A DNA stretch of 64,000 nucleotides. It comes from Dactylorhiza incarnata. Lineage: Eukaryota; Streptophyta; Magnoliopsida; Asparagales; Orchidaceae. Position numbers and translations under genes: made by a program. The notes under the pieces are model-generated. The model had not been told where the DNA came from, searched no databases, and was given only the letters and a program-made list of their open reading frames with translations. Positions 58,130 through 64,000 of the stretch are shown here, piece by piece; within the stretch, counting starts at the first letter, position 1, and the number at the start of each line of letters is the position of its first letter. The DNA is taken from NCBI GenBank assembly GCA_033032865.1, contig JAWHQI010000001.1:3370001-3434000 (forward strand), read 5' to 3'.

Positions 58130-58952
58130 TGTTTACCCAGAAATAGGTGATCCACCCCAAGCTGACTATTGCAGCATGCCTGGCGGTCTCAGCTTGCCAG
58201 GCAGGCTCAGGCGGTCTTCGGCGGTATCAGCCTGCCAGACAGTTTCAGGCGGTCTCCGATGGTCTCAGCCTGCCAAGTAGTCTCAAGCAGTCTCTGGCGG
58301 TATCCAGCGGTCTCCGGCGGTCTCCGACGATCTCCAGTGGTCTCCAGTAGTCTCAGCCTACCCAGCGGTCTTAGCCTACCCAGCGGTCTCTATGGTCTCG
58401 GTGATCTCAACAAGCGATCCCAGCAAATCTGGGCAGCCCGTTATTCTTAGACATGCCTATTTGGGCAGGCCCTCACGCCTATAAATTGAGGGGAGGGGGT
58501 ACTCAGAGGAGGACAATGGGGGAACTTTCCAGCCCCAGCTTGTGACCTGAGTGGTCTAAAGTTTTCAGACCGCATTGACCAGGCGGTCTCGTCTCTGCTA
58601 GGCGGTCTCACCTCTGCCGAGTAGTGTCCTTAAGGCGGTCTCCTCCAGCACTCAATGACCTCAGTGACCTCCTTCTTTATTGCTAGCCCTTTTTCAGACC
58701 TTGTGCTATTTCTCTTTGTATCTCAATGTAACTTCAGTTGTAGCTCGGATTTTATATGAATAGTATTGCCCGATGCAAGAGAGGAATTTACAGCGGCGGG
58801 TATATCTAGTCTCGCCGCTTGCTCGCGGTCATCTTTTTTCTTCCTCTCTCACTCCTTCACTCATGGATCAAAGTAACTGGCTACTCAACAATCACCCCCC
58901 CTCATCCTCTATCTTGAGCAAGTGTGGACTTGGTATATTTTTTGTGCCAACA
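58130..58952 (+). repeat. Solo Tat-like LTR inside Athila integrase
   Basis: 823 bp, starting TGTTTACCC and ending GTGCCAACA. A TATA-like CTATAAATT lies near 58480 and a TATTGCCCG segment near 58763, like the Tat-1 LTR. No internal sequence is attached. Flanks read (minus sense) GACAT and TACAC, each one base from GACAC, the five bases needed to restore the integrase frame, so this is a decayed target duplication. Confidence 0.75.
58180..58635 (+). repeat. Degenerate GGCGGTCTC repeats in the solo LTR
   Basis: More than 20 imperfect copies of GGCGGTCTC/AGCGGTCTC, often alternating with CAGCCTGCC. Most lie upstream of the TATA-like box, a few after it. ORFs here are by-products of the repeat. 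Confidence 0.75.
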
Positions 58953-59640
58953 ATGTCATCGAGCTTAAGTGCCCAATCATTCATATTAAGAGAAATAGTT
59001 TTTTTCTAATATCCGCTTCAATTCCTCGTTCTCGACTTTGACTTGGTCGCTCATTTGTGGGTGTTAAGCAGTTGAGAGCTTGTGCGTGACACCATATTTT
59101 GCTAAAATTTTAGCAAATTGGCTATTGCAGAAATGGGCGCCCCTATCACTAATTATAACGTGTGGCATGCCAAAATGAGAGAATAATTTTTTAGGAAATT
59201 AACGATGACTCTCGCATCGTTGGTGGGGAGATCATGTGCTTCCGCCCACCTCGATACATAGTTGACTGCAATGAGAATATACTGGTTTGAAAAAGAGGGA
59301 GAGAGGACCAACAAAATCGATACCCCAAAGGTCAAAAATTTTGCATTCTAGAAAAATATTTTGGGGCATTTCAACTCGGCGGGATATGTTACCCGACCGA
59401 TGGTAGCTGTCGCAAGTACTTACAAGAGTGTGAGCATATTTGAAGAGTGTGGAACAATAAAAACTTACCTCCAGCACCTTTCTCGTGGATCAGTTCGCTT
59501 GATAATTACCAATGGTTGTTCCTTCGTGGCAGTACTGCAATATTTTTAAACCTTTCTCACTCAAGACAAATCTTCCCATTATCTGGTCCACGCAGACACG
59601 GAATAGAAAGGAGTCCTCCCAAAAATAATTCGTTTAATTA
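58953..59640 (-). pseudogene. pol: Athila integrase, N-terminal and core part
   Basis: Minus-strand frames give the end of a zinc-finger region (CDSYHRSGNISRR), WGIDFVGP (first catalytic Asp), YVSRWAEA, ISDRGAHFCNSQF (second Asp), KYGVTHKLSTA and a VENEELKRILEK segment with the catalytic Glu. It breaks off after DWALKLDD at the solo LTR. Stops and small shifts are present. Confidence 0.82.
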
Positions 59641-59849
59641 GATTTGAATTTCTTCTTTTGCTGACTCGGGAATTCTTTTGGCGGGACCCAGGCTACTAGA
59701 TAGTTAGACAGAAGGAGGGAATTTAATAGTCATTACATTTAATGGTCAGTACATTTTGAGAGCAAAGAGGTGCTCTTTAGGGAATTTATCATTAATATCG
59801 GCTTCCACTAACGCTTCCATAGAGGGATTTTCTATACGGGAAAGATGAT

Positions 59850-60300
59850 CGGCCGCCAAGTTTTAAGCTCCCCTCTTGTCCCGGATCTCTAAATTGAACT
59901 CCTGTAAGAGGAGGATCCATCGCAATAAACGGGTCTTGGCATCCATCTTACTTAGAAGTTACCTAAGAGCAGAGTGATTTGTGAATACAATTTCTTTGGA
60001 GAGAGTGATGTACGACCTAAACTTATCAAAGGCAAAAATAATAGTTAGAAGCTCCTTCTCCGTAGTAGTGTAATTCACTTGTGTCGACATAAGTGTCTTG
60101 CTTGCGTAATAAATCGGGTGGAAATACTTGTTTACCCGTTGGCCTAATACGACGCCTATCGCAATATGACTCGCGTCGCACATAATCTCGAAGGGTAGTG
60201 ACCAATTCGGTGCGACTAGAATCGGGGAATTTATAAGTTTTTCTTTTACGTGTTTAAAAGCTAAAAGACATTCATTGTTAAAAATGAAGGAAGACACTTT
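59850..60300 (-). pseudogene. pol: Athila RNase H
   Basis: The minus ORF 60297-59959 carries CDASHIAIGVVLGQ, YYASKTL, NYTTTEKELL and a FRSYI segment. First Asp and the Glu are kept. It follows RT after a short broken stretch. Confidence 0.83.
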
Positions 60301-60375
60301 TTCAAGAAGATGGGCTGACGGCTTCGTGATTTAAAAAAAAAAATTGTATGAAGTGCCGATAAAACCCTACGTGGC

Positions 60376-61135
60376 CTAGGAAACATCTAGTCGCTTTAAC
60401 ATTCGTTGGAGTGGAAGTTTCTCGATAACTTTGATCTTGGCCCTACCGACCTCAATCTCTTTGCCTGATATTTTATGGTCGAGGACTAATCCCTCTATAA
60501 CCATAAAATGGCATTTATCCCAACTGAGGGCTCGATTCATTTTCTCACAACACCGAAGCACAGGCTCGAGATTTCTTAAGCAACTTTGGAATGAATTTCC
60601 GAAGATGGAGAAGCCATCCATGAAGACTTCCATCACCTCCTCTACTAACTCGTCGAAGATTGCCAGCATACATCTTTGGAATTTAGCTGGTGTGTTATAA
60701 AGGCCAAATGGCATCCTTCGATAAGCGAAGGTGCTGAAGGGACAAGTGAATTTTATTTTCTCCTGGCCGTCGGGCGAAATAGAGATTTGGAAGTATCCCA
60801 ACAAACCATCGAGGAAGCAATAATAGAAATGACCCGAAAGGCGTTCTAAGATTTGATCGATAAAGGGTAATGAGAAGTGATCTTTTCGGGTGGCATCGTT
60901 TAATTTTTGATAGTCTATGCACATCCGCCAACCCGTAACAATACATGTTGGAATTAATTCATTGTTTTCATTTTGCGACCACTGTTACGCCATCTTTTTT
61001 TGGAATTACTTGTGCTTGGCTAACCCAAGTACTATCCGAGATCGAGTAGATGATTTCCACATCTAAAAGTTTGATAACCTCAGTCTTAATGACTTCTTTC
61101 ATATTCGGTTTGAGTCGTCATTGAGGTTGTACTGT
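60376..61135 (-). pseudogene. pol: Athila reverse transcriptase
   Basis: N-terminal part near 61000-61130 (VIKLLDVEIIYSISDSTWVS) is shifted from the long ORF 60924-60376 (CIDYQKLNDATRKDHFSLPF, then YRRMPFGLYNTPAKFQRCM). The catalytic motif reads FMDGFSIFG instead of FMDDFS. The second essential Asp is Gly, so the enzyme would be inactive even if the frame were whole. Confidence 0.88.
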
Positions 61136-61210
61136 GTTGTGGGAATTATCTTCAAGGAAGAATTTGGGAGTGCAGAAGGAGGGGTTAATCCCTTTGATAT
61201 CCGAAATTTG

Positions 61211-62446
61211 TCACGCAATTGTGTGGCAGTGATTACTTAAAACAAGAGTCAATTCAGAAATTTCTGAATCGCTCAGCTCGGATGATACGATAACGGGTAG
61301 CTTAGAGTTTTTTTCTAAAAAAGGATATTTTAGAAGAGGGGGGATTGCTTTAATTCTGATGGGTGGTTCTTCATACAAAATTTTGATTTTAAATTTTTCT
61401 AAGTGCAGTGGCTCAAGTGATGTGGGGAAAGAAACTTCTTCTAAACAAAAGAGCTCGCCGAGCTTGGAATCTTTACTAGATGAGGAGACTAACTCAAGAA
61501 GTGAATTATACTCATTCTCAATATATTCTTCTAAATAGAAACATGAATAGTCATTTTCTAATGTATTTCGCATCGAGGGATTTATGCTAAATGTAACTTC
61601 ATCATATCCAACCCGTAGGAGGATCTTTCTGTTACTAACGTCGATAATCGTGCAGGAGGTGGCGAGGAAGGGGCTGCCGAGTATGAGAGGTACTTCGGCA
61701 TCCTCTTTGATATTAAGACTGACAAAGTCCACCGGAAAGATAAACTTGTCAACCTTAATGAACACGTCCTCCACTATCCCTGCTGGATATTTTAATGATC
61801 GATCTGCGTGTTGGATACTCATTCGGGTGGGGCAAGGATTTCTTAAACATAACTTTTTAAATGAAGATAAAGGCATAAGGTTAATACTTGCTCCAAGATC
61901 AGCTAAGACGTGTTTTACCAACGAATTGCCAAATAGACATGGAATGGAGAACCATCCCGGGTCATTTACTTTTTGGGGCAATTTGTTAAGTACAACCGTG
62001 GAGCATTCTGTGTTAAGGGAAATATGCGAGATATCTTCAAGTTTCTTTTTATTGGAGAGCAACTCCTTGAGATATTTTGCATATTTCGGTATCTGAGAGA
62101 TAGCCTCGCAGAAGGGAACATTAATATGAATTTGTTTTAAATTTTCTAAAAACTTTTTATAATTTTTCTCGGTGCACTCACTCCTAAGCTTAGACAGATA
62201 CAAAATATTTGAACTAGAAGCATGCAGATCTAAAGTAGCGGGCAAATTTGAAGATAAAATAGGAGGAGGAGAGATAAGTACCTCTGGTTCGTCCTTTTTT
62301 GTAGCTACCTCCTTTCCGCCATGTAGGGTAATCACGTTCGCGCTTTCCCTTGGATTCAATTTAGTATTTCCTAGTAGAGCTCCTTGTTGATGCTGGAGAA
62401 CATTTTCGCTAGCTGTCCCACTTGATTCTCTAAATTTTTGATTCAT
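61211..62446 (-). pseudogene. pol: Athila gag C-terminus and protease
   Basis: 411 codons open. Residues about 30-170 are the linker (KYLKELLSNKKKLED). The protease active site is LADLGASINLMPLSSFKKL at about residues 180-200, followed by ADRSLKYPAGIVEDV, KVDKFIFPVDF and VPLILGSPFLAT, all typical of Athila. Open length is good, but upstream gag and downstream RT are broken, so it is not a working polyprotein. Confidence 0.87.
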
Positions 62447-63690
62447 CTGGTGAGGTTTCGGATGTTCGATTCATTTGTAGCAATGTATTTTATGAAGACC
62501 TCCTCAAGTGAAGAGGGCTACTGCTGTTGAGGTGGAAAACTGGGTGGATTATAATTTAGAGGGGGATTTAGATTAAGATGTTGATTAAGATTTAAAGGGG
62601 GCTGAGCATTTCCTTAGTTTTTCCATTAGAAATTTGGATGATTCCTATAACCCCCATTATAGGTGTTGGTATATGGGGTGGAGTTCGGGTTATAGGAAGT
62701 TCAAGGCGGATATACCATGCAATCAACCTGCTCTTCAATTATAATATTATTAGCCCAAGGAGGAGTGGCGGAGAGAGCAGACATCTACACCACTTGCTTA
62801 GTTAAGCGCATAACTTGTAAAGCTTAATTTGAAGTGGCGTCAATTTTAAAAATATCGGCTGGCTTGTTAGGTCATGCTCGGGGCTTATTCCATTGTTATG
62901 CATTCATGGCCATCTCCTTGAAAAGCTCTTGAGCGGAATCTAGGGTCTTGTTATTTAACGTGCCCCCGGAGGCAGCATCAATCATTTGCCTTGTTTGGAA
63001 ATTCAAGCCATTATAAAAAATGTGTACTTATTGCCAAGTAGGAAGTGCATGGTGAGGGCATCTACGCAAAAGCTCCTTGAAGCGATCCCATGTATTATAG
63101 AGAGTCTCCGAGTCAAATTACATAAATGAGGCAATATCCGTGCGTAATTTGGCGGTCTTTATAGGCGGGAAAAACATAGTAAGAAATTTTTTCGCCATCT
63201 CAGCCCATGTAGTGATGGACCCCTTAGGAAGGGAGCTCAGCCACTGCTTGGCCTTTGACCGCAATGAAAAAGGAAAAAGACGTAATCAAATGGCGTCATC
63301 AGTGACGCCATTGATTTTGAAAGTATCGCAAATTTTGAGAAAATTAGAGATATGAGAGTTTGGATCTTCATCTGGTAGACCATTGAAGGTAACTGATTGT
63401 TGCACCATTTGAATGATGCTAGACTTGATATCAAAGTTATTGTTATCCACTATGGGGCGGACAATACTTGACTGTGTGCCTTCTAGATTTGGCTGCGCAT
63501 AATAGGACATGGTACTTTGCTGAGCCTCATTAGGATTGAGGGCATTAATATTGGGTGGATTGGGCTCCATATGTTGAGCCAGGAAACCACAGTTCAACCT
63601 CTGAGCCATGAAACCATATCTCGAGAGGAGTTTGGACTGGAGTAGTTTGCTCTTACTTCTCCTGATTTCAATCTCTAGACCGGGCACTCA
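62447..63690 (-). pseudogene. gag: Athila gag
   Basis: The frame opens at 63687 and runs through FKINGVTDDAI to a stop at 63284-63286. The same frame then continues with isolated nonsense codons: LFPFSLRSKAKQWLSSLP, MAKKFLTMFFPP, YNTWDRFKELLRRCPHHALP and MIDAASGGTL. These are the standard Athila capsid blocks. The Pro/Asn/Gln-rich C-terminus (62500-62720) is low complexity. Damage is mostly point stops. Confidence 0.85.
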
Positions 63691-64000
63691 GGACAAGGAA
63701 GCTCACTCACAAATGGTGGAAAACTAAAAACAGACCCCTAAGCTGCAGCGAGGAGGTCCCGCCACTAACCCAAAAGATCTAAAGAACTTCCCCTCCCAAG
63801 CCAGTTGCTAAGTTGGGCACCTTAGAGAGTTCCAGAGAGTTCTTGTCCACCCACCCAGAAACCAGGGTGTGCAGCAAGTCAGATCTCCCTAGCAGACTGA
63901 AGTTAACCTAAGGAGAGAGAAATAAGTGAGAGATGCTTTACAAAGGTGTCCTTGAGGGTCTGTTTATAGTTTTCTTAAAATGGCTTGCGGATAGCTAAAT
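63691..64000. other. Unassigned sequence at the window end
   Basis: Lies upstream of Athila gag in that element's sense, so it could be the 5' untranslated region. I see no primer-binding site, LTR end or gene. Confidence 0.4.

Larger units (their letters stand above)
54503..63690 (-). mobile_element. Athila-like Ty3/gypsy element (5' end incomplete)
   Basis: On the minus strand: gag (63.7-62.45 kb), protease (62.4-61.2), reverse transcriptase (61.1-60.4), RNase H (60.3-59.85), integrase (59.65-57.6, split by a solo LTR), 3' untranslated region, polypurine tract and 3' LTR. Lineage is assigned from the gag motif (FKINGVTDDAI), protease (LADLGASINLMP) and RT (CIDYQKLNDATRKDHF). Env is absent. 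No primer-binding site or 5' LTR is seen before the window ends. Confidence 0.85.

Noticed and set aside
58147..58450. Ser/Gly/Arg-rich ORFs in the solo LTR
   Set aside because: They are translations of the GGCGGTCTC repeat in two frames and have no homologue I recognise.
61584..62096. 170-codon plus-strand ORF opposite the Athila protease
   Set aside because: It is the antisense shadow of a recognised protease reading frame and has no domain.

Overview
This window is plant nuclear DNA made almost entirely of nested, decaying LTR retrotransposons. I found no cellular protein gene, no tRNA or rRNA gene and no CRISPR array. The element mix (SIRE-like Ty1/copia, Tekay/Del-like chromovirus, Tat-like and Athila-like Ty3/gypsy) points to a flowering plant with a sizeable, repeat-rich genome. 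I cannot name the species. Most pol genes carry stops, frameshifts or lost catalytic residues. The only long clean ORF is the 442-residue gag-like ORF of copy A2.

Layout. 1-2544: 3' end of a gag-only Copia-like element (family A, copy A1). 2545-5019: a decayed gypsy-type accessory gene fragment. 5020-18654: a Tekay/Del-like element (truncated 5' LTR, pol relic at 6.6-8.8 kb, 3' LTR from 8966). Its 3' LTR is split by a complete SIRE-like Copia element, C (10352-18425, 5-bp target duplication GATAC), and cut off at 18654 by a Tat-like LTR. 18655-20906: Tat-like LTR plus gag. 20907-36018: Copia element B1, related to C but with almost all pol deleted. Its 5' LTR is split by the complete A2 (21301-29926, target duplication ATCGC). 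36019-38147: a second Tat gag plus protease. 38148-52047: A3 (target duplication AACAG/AATAG), which contains the inverted copy A4 (43671-50531). 52053-54502: the Tat tail with an antisense, apparently intron-containing accessory gene relic. 54503-63690: an Athila-like element on the minus strand, with a solo Tat-like LTR (58130-58952) inside its integrase.

Inferred order of events: Tekay is oldest. C and Tat landed in it, B1 in Tat, and A2 in B1. A3 landed in the Tat tail and A4 in A3. Athila landed in the Tat accessory gene and a Tat LTR in Athila. Empty-site comparison with paralogous LTRs supports the C and A2 insertions directly.

The most unusual content is family A. It has four copies with LTRs, a primer-binding site, a gag-like ORF without a zinc knuckle and about 4 kb of non-coding sequence, but no pol. 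That sequence holds conserved modules: a GC-rich block of about 243 bp with a covarying hairpin, a 61-bp block, and in two copies a roughly 92-bp block also present in the unrelated Athila element. A3 and A4 together form an inverted repeat with arms of about 5.4 kb. Elements B and C both place pol in the +1 frame of gag with identical spacing, which suggests programmed frameshifting. No single undescribed biological system is proven here.
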